64,000 nucleotides of DNA, taken from positions 2,778,001 through 2,842,000 of the forward strand of contig JARHVA010000398.1 in the NCBI GenBank assembly GCA_037957365.1. The letters run 5' to 3'. Below the pieces are notes generated by a model. That model ran no database searches and was not told the DNA's origin. It saw only the letters and a program-made list of their open reading frames with translations. The position numbers and the translations under genes are program-made. Position 1 is the first letter of the stretch. Every line of letters starts with the position of its first letter. This stretch comes from Torreya grandis (Eukaryota > Streptophyta > Pinopsida > Cupressales > Taxaceae). Positions 35,771-46,960 of this stretch are shown in pieces.

Positions 35771-37290
35771 GTTATCCGACACACAAAATTTTAGAAAAAT
35801 TCAATCTCAGAAGTTTAGGGAATGATTAAATGGGATTATTGTTCATGCTTAATCATTTAATTTAGTCATTTTTGAGAGGGAGAAACTTTAATAAAATATA
35901 AAGGATAACAATAAAATAAATACCAAGAGATTGGGAAAACATACCTGAATAACAACTCAATACAATCTTTTGACTTAGACATTTCCCTTTCCCTTCCTAT
36001 ATGTTTCACCCCCTATACTACCTATTCATTTTGTCTCTTGCTAATAAGACTTATCAATTAAAAAAATGGTTGTGTTCTGCGAGGCATGTAGAGGCATTGT
36101 GTTACCCTTATCTACAAATAAGAGCAATGAATGTCCAGGTATAATGAAAAACCCCCTCAAAAAAAAATTGATCCCTATCGAAATGTATTCAAAGATAAAT
36201 AAAATGAAGGGTATAGTGGCACAAAATAGTACGGACGTAAAATTTTTTTTTAAATGCATCTATAAAACAAAGTGGGCCCAAGTGATACAAAGAATGTTTT
36301 GAAATTATATAAATAACGTAACCAATTTTCATAAAGAATAAGGCCCTCACCTTTTTACAAATACATCCCTTTATTTATTTTTTAAATGCCACAGTATAAA
36401 AATTAAATCACTCACTTTTTTTAGTATAAAAGGCCCTCATTATTTAAAAGTTTTCCCCCATCATAAAATTGACCCCCTCTTAAAATATAAACCACCTCTT
36501 TGAAAAACAACACAACTTATGTAAATTCTCCAAATTAAAATACATATCTCCTCTTTCTGAAATGAAAGGCACCACATATTTAAAAATCACCTAAATTTAT
36601 AAGGTTTAGGCCACCTCCAGTTAAGAAAAATCAAGCCCACTATTATAAGAACTTTAACCCCTCCACATGTCTATATGATCATTGCCATGACCCCAGCCCA
36701 ACTATGATTATGTTAATTTAAAGTGGAAATTAAATTAACAATCCTCATTGAACCCAATAGGTGATGGGTTTTTTTGTAGCAACTATGTGCCTAGAAGAGG
36801 TGACTGGATAGGCCGGTGGTGGAAAATCAAACCCTTATAGCTTCCCCAAAGAAGAAGTTTATCAATGCAAACACCAATATTTAAAATATTTCAAATAGAC
36901 ACAAAATAAGTAAATCCATATAGAACTCAAAAATAATTTTTAAAATCCAAAAAGATTTTTGAAAAACTCAAAAAAATATTTGAAAAAATAAGCAAAGAAA
37001 TTTGTTGTATAGATCTAAAAGATTTGTCCTCATAGAGCTTAAACAACCCCCAAAATGATATTTTTTCATAAATGTCTATTTTGGATGAATGATAGGTGAT
37101 CTTATCATTTTGATGCCCTCCAAATTCAATGGTACAAGGTAGAAGACCTGAAAATGTACTAGAAAAATTTTGACTATAGAAAGTGGCTTAAAAGGCTATA
37201 TAAGTAATTGTAAAAAGGGCTCAATCAATGAAATAATGATGAATTTTCAATGATAAAGACATAAAATTGAGCAATGGCTATGTAAAATAT
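35771..37290. other. E6 internal DNA, no clear gene
   Basis: Two overlapping antisense frames at 36,041-36,302 (72 and 78 codons) show no motif. From 36,340 to 36,670 short C-rich clusters (ccctc, ccccc, ccacctc) recur every 25-40 bp in AT-rich DNA. The 5' leader of E6 would lie at the right end on the minus strand. Confidence 0.4.
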
Positions 37291-37302
37291 GCTCTAACAC
37301 CA
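37291..37302 (-). other. Primer-binding site of E6
   Basis: Minus strand TGGTGTTAGAGC, two transitions from TGGTATCAGAGC (initiator-Met tRNA site), three bases after the LTR end. It sets the minus orientation. Confidence 0.72.
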
Positions 37303-37305
37303 TAT

Positions 37306-37652
37306 TGAAGCGATGAAAACTATTTACTTAGTATCACATCTGAAGACCATTGCCACAACATAAGAGGAAAATATGAGTCTTTGAGTATATAATCAAAATA
37401 AAAAATGAATACCTATATAAAGGGAGATGGGTATAAATATATTATGCAAGAGTGAGCTCCCCTTTCCCTATTAGTTATATTAAAGGTGGTTTCAACTAAA
37501 GGTTGCTTCCACAAAGGGTGGTAGCTCATGTGAGGTGAGTAAGTATTAAATACACACTTCCCTAGACATGTGCACACACTAACTACATTTAATACAAAAA
37601 CCAACTCACTAATTAAACCTAACATCTGTGCATATAAAATAATGCACCAACA
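37306..37652 (-). repeat. 5' LTR of E6 (347 bp)
   Basis: Aligns with 22,028-22,379. Minus strand start TGTTGGTGCATT, end GCTTCA. Confidence 0.75.
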
Positions 37653-38089
37653 ATCAATTCTCCCTTATATTAGGAGCAACTATCATATTATTGATGGCTT
37701 CCTTAAACAGATTGACAGTCTACTTGTATGTAGTTATTCTGGTGAATACAATGTCATTTTTTCTTCATTTGGTATTTTTTTTTTCAATTGTATTATGTCA
37801 AACTGAGTTATAAAATTTCATTAAGGGTTTTTTGTTTTATATTTGTCTACCTTCATGCTTTTGTGCTCTATTGTATGCATAATTTTCACTATTTTAATTA
37901 TTTGACTCTCCCATCATGACTAGGGCCATTTTATTTCTTGAAATATATTACTTTTATATCTTAAACACATTAACAATGTCATTTTATAGAGCTATGTTGG
38001 TTCATACAATGTTAAATTGTCTTCTTCGGTATTCAAATAAGGATTTGACCACTCACACATATTTTTAATTCCACCATTTTAGTATTATG
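37653..38089. other. R4 internal DNA after E6, no gene seen
   Basis: The G-patch frame broken at 22,027 cannot be followed here with confidence. A 78-codon plus frame ending at 37,806 has no motif. Confidence 0.4.
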
Positions 38090-38147
38090 TGGGGGCGGGA
38101 TGTGGGGGCGGGGAGGGGGGGGGGCGCGGGCCGCGGGCCGGGGTGTA
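38090..38147. other. Isolated G/C-rich island (poly-G like)
   Basis: About 58 bases of nearly pure G and C (tgtgggggcggggagggggg, then ggggcgcgggccgcgggccg) in otherwise AT-rich DNA. It holds most of the CpG of the surrounding kilobases and several G-runs able to form a quadruplex. It could equally be a sequencing or gap-filling artefact. Confidence 0.85.
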
Positions 38148-39989
38148 CTTATATTGCTTCTTCATGTGTGTTTATACTGCTTCTCTAAGTGTTGAGTGTC
38201 TCTTGTGTTGATGATGAAAATTATATGATTAACTAATCAACACTTTTTCCTATTGTGAAGGCTAAGCTGGAATCGCACTAGTCTAATAGTAAGGTTATAA
38301 AGGTTCAATTATGATCTTAGAGATGCGAAAGGTTTTTTAAATATTCTAAAAAATAATTAATGAACTATCAAATATAGTATATTCTATTATAATTTCAGAA
38401 ATCTAATTTATCAAATAATGAATCAGTTTAGATATGAGTATGTAATATATCTTATTTGACAAAGAAGGCCTATGAATAAGACAATCTCTTGAAGGACAAA
38501 AATATGATTCAATAATAATATATTTTAAAGTAATATATTGTTTCATCTTCTATATTATCTTCTGAATATCCTCAAAATAATAAATCAAAAATATAAAGTG
38601 AAATAGAATTGAGATAAATCAAGATAAATAGACTCTCTATCAAATATACAATCAAATGAAAATCAACATACAAGATACATAACAATAGCAACCAACAAAC
38701 TAAAAGATAAATAAACAGGACATCAACTAATTTAAAAAAGAAATAACAAACTAATTAATAACTTTAAATTACTAAATATAAATAATATTAATTAAGTCTA
38801 ATAAAACAACCTAAAACAATATAAACCTAAACTAAAATTATAAAATAGTTAATCTAAAATCTAATAAAGTCTAACAAATTAACTAAAACTAAAATTGAAT
38901 TATAAAGAAAGAAAATAATCAAAGAAACCTAATTAAAACATAATAGAAATAAACAAAAAGTAAATTAAAATTAAATTAAAAGATACTAAAAATAAAGGAA
39001 ACATAACAGAAAATTAGATTAATTAAAGATTAATCTAAAACAAATCAAACTATGTTAAAGTCAAAGTAAATATAAAGTACAATATAGGTAAAACATGCAA
39101 GTCTCAAAAGAGAGTCATCTTAGCAAACTAGAACAATTTTATTTGAGAAACCAACATCTTTATTTTAAAAATATCTTAAGAGACAACTTTTACAATCAAA
39201 TAGATCAATGAAGTGTCACAAACAGTGAAGTTTTCATCATTATTCAAGTTGAATACTTAGATTTTGTACATAGGATTGCAAGGAGCAATCATTAAAAGAT
39301 GTTAAACTTTAAAAAAATTAGATAATCTATTATAAATAATGATATAAAAATGGATATACATTTGTTGCCTAAGCAATTACTCAACCATCATAGAAATTAT
39401 CATTGGGTCTATCTACAATAGTCATGCTATCTCAGAGAAGTTGCATAGAAGAGAGATAAATGATTGACTTCACAATGTATAAGTCCTCAATATTTGTGTT
39501 GTTCATCCTCTTTAAATAAATCTTTGGTCTCATTTTATGCTTCAAATTTAGTTGAAAAAGAAGTTATAACTAACCTTAATTAGTTATTAGTTTAACTTAA
39601 TTAATTAACTTTGTAAAAGTCAATTAATATAGACAATTATTAATTAAAGATTTAATTAAGACTTAAAAGTCTTAATGGATCAAGTATTTGAATATAGGCC
39701 GAGCACTTCTTAACAAATGGGGACCCTAATCAATTAATAATAACATAGAATAATATATATCAATAAATAAATAGATAAATCTAGTTTAATAAAATTCTTA
39801 TTTATATTAATATCATAATGCATATTTTCAAAAATTACTTATATATATATATATATATATCAAAAAATTAAAATGCACTATACTTCATAACATCATCACC
39901 AAAATATCAAAATCTGAAATCAAACTATCAAATATGGAAGTACAGAGTTCTATCAATTTAAAGTTAATCATGAAAATAAAAGTTTATCC
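38148..39989. other. A-rich DNA without gene
   Basis: From about 38,640 to 39,060 the plus strand is strongly A-rich and T-poor (ctaaaa, aattaaaa, ataaa words). A (TA)n microsatellite lies at 39,840-39,860. No coding motif. Confidence 0.6.
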
Positions 39990-40930
39990 TACTAACATCT
40001 AATAATTATCTGAATCAGAAAGAGCTTCAATTATTAGCTTCTCTTATTCATAAATGCACTCATTGTACTCCATATCAACTTCTAGAAGGTGAACCATATT
40101 CAATCTTGAATCATTTATGGGATCATCCACCTCCAACTTAATCTATTTGAGAACTCTGACCTCAACTAGGGTGTATGTATCATTTTAACTAGATGATTAT
40201 TTATTTGAAGTAGTTGGATGGATTTCAAGACTGTGTTTCCTACAACCTAAAATAGGCTCCATCAAACTTAATTTTTTGCATCTTAAAATAGTAACTTTTT
40301 GAGAAGATGAGGGATCATTAGAAACTAAAGGCAGGGCAAGGTTAACAAAATTCTTAGCATGGGAAAATTAAATATCAAGTTGAGTGGCTTCATTAACAAG
40401 GTGAGGTTCACTAATAGGTTGAATTCTTTTTGGAGTAGGTGACTGAACAGACAAGTGATGCAGATTATTTTGTAAGTAGTGAGAGGAATTGTTGTGGGAA
40501 TGAGTTCTAGCACTAAATCTACGGCCATAAAATCCTTGGTTACTTTAGGGCTAGTAGGATTGAAAGGAAAATTATTCAAAATATTCCAAAACTTAAGGTC
40601 TATTGCATCAAAGTGAATTGACATTATAGCACCCCTACGGATATACTTAAGGCCAAATATCTTAGCCCTAAAACCACCCTTTGGAAAATTTCTATTCGAG
40701 TTCTATTGATTCACATTGTTTGAATTCTAACCCCAGTGTCTATTATCATTACTTCTACTTGATTTGGGTTGATTCCATCCCAACATCCTATGCATTTGAA
40801 ATATATTGAAATAAAACTGATTATCATGACTAAAAAATTAACATGTATTTGTTCAAAATGAAACCAAGCTATACTTAGATATACCCAATGCTTAGTTTCA
40901 AAATTCACTATCATTAAATGATCACAACTG
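39990..40930 (-). pseudogene. Decayed coding-like region, function not recognised
   Basis: On the minus strand two phases take turns over about 930 bp with few stops, mostly TAA/TAG at likely Gln codons. The upstream part (from about 40,790) is Asn/Ser/Gln-rich and basic. The downstream part (40,540 to 39,990) contains GFYGRRFSARTHSHNN, SLMEPILGCRKHSLEI and an acidic tail ending EALSDSDNY. The open stretches 40,325-40,624 and 40,711-40,914 lie here, but the first is in the competing phase. Composition suggests a nucleic-acid-binding Gag or LINE ORF1-like protein, yet no defined domain is visible. It is antisense to R4, so probably another inserted element. Confidence 0.4.
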
Positions 40931-43900
40931 ATTCTACTAACTGAACTACATTTTCATATAAAAAGACTACTAGTTGAACCAAATTACTAAGATATTCAAC
41001 TGAAATCTTATTTTCAAAATTTTATTATATGATCTTAGCTTTCTACTCTCACTATGTATCATTGTCAAATGAAAATGCACAGATTCTCAAAATTGAACCC
41101 TTCAACAAATAAAATCTTGAAGAATAACCTACTTTTCCCAAGTCATGATTTTAAACTACAAATCAACTATCATGTGTTCTAAAATATCAACATCATATTG
41201 CCCAAAAAAATTTAACATGAAACCCTAATAAAATCTCACAATATATTATTCACATTCTCTTATCATAATTTACTGTTTGAGAATCATCTCATATTAAACC
41301 TTAACCAAGCTTTGCAATAAGATTCAAAAATGAAAATTGGTGTGTTTTAAACAAAGTATCACTATATAATATCCAACTAATGGACATTTGAAATTGAGAA
41401 ATAATTTGATATTATTTTTCAAGAAACCTATTCTTCCATGATTATTCATTTCAAAGATTTTGAACAAAACTAGAACTTATCTATCTGAATCAGCAAATTG
41501 TCCATGAAAATATTTTCATAACATTTTATCCTTTTACTCTAAAAAAAATTTGAATCCACCAAAATTTCAAAGAACTCATATAAAACCTCAAACTTATTTG
41601 AAACTTTACAATTTTAGGATACTTGAAAAACCCATATCTCAAAACATCGAAACCTAAACCAACAATCAAGTCTATTGATATCCTTCATTTTTTTACAGAC
41701 AAGTTCATTATACTATATTCAATATATAACCAAGAAAACCCTTTTCCTTCAAACCCATGAATATATGAAACTATATAAAGCTACGACTAAGAAATACATT
41801 TGTAGGATCGAATATAGTTTCCCTTTTTTATATCACCTCTTTATGATAGACCAATAACCATTCAAAGTTTATAATTATTCATAAAACAAGTAGAGTTTTT
41901 TTTAACAAAAAAACCCAAGTACATGAAACTTCAATACTCAATATTTTAAAATTAAAAAATCTTTCAAAACCCAAAAACTTTTGAATGTATCAGATTCTCT
42001 AATATTTCACACTTTACAAAACCCTAATATGCATAGATAATAGTTTCAAAAGACTGAAACATCAAATATCTCAATATGACAAAACCATTGAAACCCAAAA
42101 TTGAAGCATAAATTTTGAGAAAATCTTCTATTATTCTAAAGTTCAACATGTTATACTTCCACAACATAACATGTAGAATTTTCTTTTGAAATTAGAACTA
42201 ATATGCATGAAACTTATATCTTCAAAATGCTAAATATAAACAAAAATCATCACTAGATAGTCAAATCTACATGTTCAAACCAACTCCCAAATTAACTTCT
42301 TATGACGTGACAAACATAAACCTTAAAAATCCTTTCAAATATTCACGAAATAAGCATACAAATTTTTATTTCTACAAACTTAAAGTTTCAATGAGGCCTT
42401 TGAAACTATAAACAATATGTTCAAATCACCATAACAGTCTATATTACTCATAGAAAACCAAAACTAAATGAATATTCAAAAGCAAAACCTCATATTCTCA
42501 AATCTCATGCTCAAAATGGTAAAGCCACTTATCTTATCTCATCTTAAGAATATATCTAAAACTAAATCCCTTCACTTCAGTATATCATGCAAAGAAGTAA
42601 TATATTCAACCACTAAACTATAATCATCATTCAACCTTCCAAAATATACATGCATAGATTTAAACCAACTACTTCATTAAAACTTATCAACATGCAGACC
42701 AAAAACTACTTTCTTTTGATGTAACTAAAAACTTAATCAAAATAATTTAAAAAATAATCTCAAACTCATTGCTTTTGCTCATTGCATACCTAGATGTGCA
42801 GTCCCTTTATTTTTCTTCTCAAAATATCTATTCACAACTCCAAAATCCAAATTGATAGAGTATCACTTTCATGAGAAAGCTTTAAGAAATGACCAAAACC
42901 AAGAAAATAAATCTATTTGTAATCACCATCCCTTGACATAACTACCATGCATACATGCACTATTCCCATTGACCCATCAAAATCAATATTAATATTTAGC
43001 ATTTTACCAACCAGGTTAGTAAAGTTATCAAACTTAGCGACTGCTAAAACTTTTACTAAACCTTTAACTAATCTCTATGAATCAAGGCACATACCTTAAG
43101 CATTAAATCTCTTGAACTGCTAAATAATTTTTCAAATATCTCAAAGCCTCGAATATGATTCACATTAACTTACCTTGCTAGTTTATCATGCCATCACATT
43201 TGCCAAAATGGACTGCCAACTCATTTTTTTGACCAACTTGTTAACTAAATTAACCTTTCAAACAAAACTTTCATGCCTTCAAAATAAATCATTTAAAAGC
43301 CCTCAAAATCACAATGGCCCAATAAGTTATATTGTTTCAAAAACTTAGAATAAATGACCTTAGTGTTAGGCCCTTTATTATAATGAAGCCTTCAAAAAAA
43401 CTTAAAACCTTTATAATTCTTTGATAGCCTTAGGAAATAATTATCTAAATATCAGATCAAATTTAATCATGTCAAGATTTTAAAAATATTAACTATATTA
43501 CAAGTGAATTATGCATGAATGTGAACCATTAATCAAACTAATAAATTCATATAAGCTCATAATCGACTTTTAAAATGGAGTTTATTATAAATCAAATGAT
43601 GTATTTGATTTGATAAACCATAACTTTCTCAAATAGTCATGACAATCCATTCATATACTTGTAATTGTAAATGAATTAACAAAAAAACTATTATTACCAG
43701 TTAATATATCTTTCCATCTGAATCAAACCAAGTTCCATATTGCTATGAAAATATGAATTTGATTACCACAAACTGCTCAAGTCATGAAAACTGAAAACTT
43801 GATCCAAAAATTGTTATGATAACCCACACTCAACTGAGATCAATACAAATATCTGAATATATTATAGCAATCATATAATGCTTCTAATTTTGATAAACCA

Positions 43901-44240
43901 CATAAAGTGTTCTTATTTCAAACTAAAAATGTTGTATTATATTCTAATCATGAATCAACTAAAAAACAAAATGACTGATCACAAATATTCATAGTGATAA
44001 ATACATATGCATATTTTATTCATTCATCCATTTATACTTTTTGAAACCACTCAAAATATAAATATGAATTCATAAATAAATCATGATCAACTTATGAAAT
44101 TGAAAATATGCATCTAAATATACTACTAATTGACTAGGTCCCCAACATAGTTTTAAATTTTATGACTGAGTCATCTCTATGACAAAAAAGTATTAATTTT
44201 AAAAAATTGAAGGGTGTGAAAAATAGGCATAACACTTTGC
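40931..44240. other. G-poor, A/C/T-rich DNA without gene
   Basis: More than 3 kb in which the plus strand has very few G. Words such as caaaaccc, cttcaaa, tcaaaac and aactcat dominate. No domain, LTR end or RNA gene recognised. Confidence 0.5.
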
Positions 44241-44688
44241 ACCTACTTCAACAGTTTATTTAGTTGATGACATTACAATTTATTTAAATCCAGTGTATTT
44301 TAAACTTCATTCAATAAATTAACAATCTCCTTGTATGGAGATATTATGGTGTATATGGTGTCAACATGTCTTTTTGAATGATTGAGTATTAGATTCAAAC
44401 CTCTCATGTAGTTTTGATTCAATCACCCATCAACCATATACTTAAATGTTGTGTTATATTATCATGTTGTACTACTTCTTAGGATGCCTTGCATCATACT
44501 TCATCAACTTTAGACACTTATGTTGATTTGTTTTTTTTAGAAACATTGCGATGATTCTTTTTTTTCAATTACACTTCATTGTACATGGTACCTAATCAGG
44601 CCTAGTTTCTAGGACCCATATCTGAGGATGTCTCTTTATTTTTCTCTTTTCTTTTTTATCTCCCCCTATTTTTTCACTTAAAAGAGGG
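44241..44688 (+). other. R4 3' internal end with polypurine tract
   Basis: No gene seen. The last bases aaaagaggg (44,680-44,688) directly precede the LTR start and are a good polypurine tract. Confidence 0.6.
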
Positions 44689-45063
44689 TGTTAGTGTTAT
44701 CACACTAGCTAGAAGAGGTCTTTAGCCATCTAGCTTAGTTTTGTCTATGCTCACACTAGAATAAAGTTAAGCTTAATTTTAGGGAGGTTGTTAAGTGGTT
44801 TTGAGGGACAACTCATTATGAGCATGAACAATTTGTGTGAGTGCATATCTAGTCACTCACTCATAGTAATATTTTGTTCACAAAAACTAATTGGTTACTT
44901 ATACATGGGACTCCTTATTGTAAAATGGCTTATTTTACATGAAGAGATGATAGACAATATATAGAGAGATTGAAATTCCAACCTTGTTGTGTGCATTATG
45001 GCTCAAATTCATTGTGGTTATGGTATATGGAATGAACCTAGATGAGTATTCAAAACTCCAATA
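44689..45063 (+). repeat. 3' LTR of R4
   Basis: Aligns with 14,415-14,800; begins TGTTAGTG, ends CTCCAATA. Followed by aaaaag, the right copy of the target duplication. Confidence 0.75.
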
Positions 45064-45526
45064 AAAAAGACCGTGTCATCATTATGATGACAAATATGGC
45101 CCATGCCATAAATCTATTGAATAAAAAATATACTTCCTAGATGGCATGGTACCTTCCATGCCTAACAAACGAGATGAGTATAAATATGGCTCATATGAAG
45201 AACAACCAAAAGAGAATAGTCCAAGTGAGAACCTTTCCTTAGATGCTTTAAAAGGGATCACAACTTCTCAAATTATGAAAGCATTGATGTAATTAAAGGG
45301 GTATCAATTGACTTTTCTCATTGAATTTGGAAGTGATCATAACTTCATTAACCCTTATGTGGACAAGCAGGTGACTTGTTATATGTATCCATGGAATAGT
45401 GTTAAGGTGATGGTAGCTAATGAAGTCACATTGTCTTCCAAAGGAAAATGTCAGAATGTCAAATTTTCCATGGGTGATTACAATCTCAAATCTAACATGT
45501 TCTCCTTATCATTAGGCAATTATGAT
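45064..45526 (+). pseudogene. E1 zinc knuckle and aspartic protease (part 2 of E1)
   Basis: Frame with codons at 45,068. It opens with C-H-H-Y-D-D-K-Y-G-P-C-H-K, the Tekay/Del-type Gag knuckle (usually C-x2-C-D-E-K-Y-x-x-GH) with second Cys changed to Tyr and the Gly and last Cys lost. After two TAA stops comes the retropepsin: FLIEFGSDHNFIN (usual D-S-G-S-T-H-N-F, so the catalytic Asp is Glu), VKVMVANE, GKCQNVKFSM, MFSLSLGNYD. The frame stops exactly at the codon equivalent to the D of the conserved G-G-C-D, where E2 begins. The enzyme would process the E1 polyprotein and is inactive. It continues the gag cut at 14,414 and leads to the polymerase at 61.87 kb. Confidence 0.75.
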
Positions 45527-46812
45527 TGTAGACACTATTTATAAATTATATATCACCTCAATCTTATACACTTGGAAAAATCAAACCTTAGTTTTTCCTC
45601 TTAGTTTTAACCCTTTGTTGCTTTTATAAGTCTTGCATCTACTCTCTCTTTTACCCCTTGGCCTATCTCTTAGTTTGAATAGTCTTATATTGATGACCCA
45701 AGACTTATATCTTGTTTAGAATGCTTAAAACATGATTATCTTATACCTTTGCAAGTTCTGAGACTGTACTTGTTTTCCTACTCCTTGGACATTTTCTTCC
45801 CAAATAAATACCTATGTCACATGGTCTACTCTAACACAAGTGTTCAGAGCCTTAAAGTCATATAATTCATAAATGAAATGTATCTTAATAGTTGGCCTAA
45901 GTATTTAAATATGAGTTTTTCTCTAAAGGGATTAATATAAATACAAGATCAAGCCTCACTCATTCCTCACCTAACATAGACCAAAGAAACTTATCAAAAG
46001 CATTAAATCAAACCTCCAATAGAGAAAAAGCTTCATATTTTCTCATATTTCCATATCAGTCATAGGAAAACTAAATATAAAGGTTTGAAGTATTGAAGGA
46101 GTATCCCAAGAGTTATATTTTTTAAGTTATAAGATAGGTCATTATTGTACTTGTTTATTACATTACATGATTCATACACAAGTTAACACATAGGGGATAA
46201 CTACATAAGTCTAAGATCCTCTTTAGATTATTGGCTATATAGATAACACTAATTGATAGAGGGGTATTTGGGGTAGATTGACATTGTGTGCCCACTAAAC
46301 TATTTTTTACCATAACCACTATGAAGATGAAAAATTGGGGTTTGATCATTTGAAAAGGAGCGATAGTCCATGACCTAGATCTGAATGTATTAAAATGAAG
46401 TCAACAAAAAACTTAGAAACATTTAGGTGGTCACATCCTATTTTAATAGGCATTTTATATAAGACACATGCGACCAACTCAAACACTAACATTGATACAA
46501 CTATCCCAAGCTTATGTAAGTGTCTGAGGCTATAGAGGCATAATTTCTAGAATTAGGGGATTGTTATAAAATCTAGATCTATATCTATAATATCATCAAA
46601 ACAAACTAAGTACCTTATTTTTATTATCATTTTAATATCTAGCATAGTTTTACTTTTCATTTTTAGTATATCTCAGTTTAATAAATTAAATAAATATTCT
46701 ATCTAAGTTTCACAAATAATTGACATGTTATATAGTTATTTATCACCCTTATGTTTATTCATTTCTATAATCTTAACCCTATATAACTAATCTATATTTT
46801 TAGGGTTAAACA
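45527..46812 (+). repeat. 5' LTR of E2 (1,286 bp)
   Basis: TG...CA ends. Aligns with 60,670-61,860: shared blocks ttataagtcttgcatct, agtcttatattgatgacc, attacatgattcatacaca-like and gtagtccatgaccta-like stretches in order. Confidence 0.8.
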
Positions 46813-46814
46813 TT

Positions 46815-46827
46815 TGGTGAACCTGAC
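46815..46827 (+). other. Candidate primer-binding site of E2
   Basis: tggtgaacctgac starts two bases after the LTR end. It begins with TGG as such sites do; I cannot name the tRNA. Confidence 0.5.
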
Positions 46828-46960
46828 TTTTGAGCTCAAAACCCTAGGTGTTTTAGGGTCTTGTCTTTTCTATTTTATTGATTGCTATACCTTTTCAAAA
46901 TTTTCAATTTTTTATTTGTGAAAAGCAATGTAAAACATTAATCTAAAAACCCAATTTCAA

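Larger units (their letters stand above)
22028..37652 (-). mobile_element. LTR pair E6 (minus), about 15.6 kb with nested elements
   Basis: Related blocks at 22,028-22,379 and 37,306-37,652 start (minus strand) TGT and end CA. The upper one is followed on the minus strand by the primer site TGGTGTTAGAGC; the lower is preceded by aataGGGG, a short purine run. That arrangement fits one minus-strand element inserted into the G-patch frame of R4. The expected 5-bp duplication is not visible (aatat against atcaa), so the two LTRs could also come from different insertions. The interval also contains E9 and E8. I see no gag or pol domain that can be assigned to E6 itself. Confidence 0.5.
14415..45063 (+). 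mobile_element. LTR element R4, about 30.6 kb including nested insertions, inside E1 gag
   Basis: Two related blocks of 386 bp (14,415-14,800) and 375 bp (44,689-45,063) begin TGT-x-AG and end CTCCAACA / CTCCAATA. The left is preceded by aaaag (14,410-14,414) and the right is followed by aaaaag (45,064-45,069), a target duplication with one slipped A. A polypurine tract (aaaagaggg) precedes the right LTR. E1 gag reads up to the left edge and E1 zinc knuckle/protease begins at the right edge, so the whole interval is an insertion. About two thirds of it is later insertions (E5, E6, E8, E9). What belongs to R4 itself is roughly 14.8-15.3, 20.3-22.0 and 37.7-44.7 kb. The G-patch frame at 21.3 kb is on the same strand and may be its gene. 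Confidence 0.72.

Noticed and set aside
36041..36302. Overlapping antisense frames of 72 and 78 codons
   Set aside because: No motif on either strand; likely chance.
22023..37657. Target duplication for E6
   Set aside because: aatat and atcaa do not match; I keep the LTR pair but not the duplication.
40325..40624. 99-codon minus frame
   Set aside because: Competing phase over a region whose other phase is more coding-like; kept only within the unassigned region.
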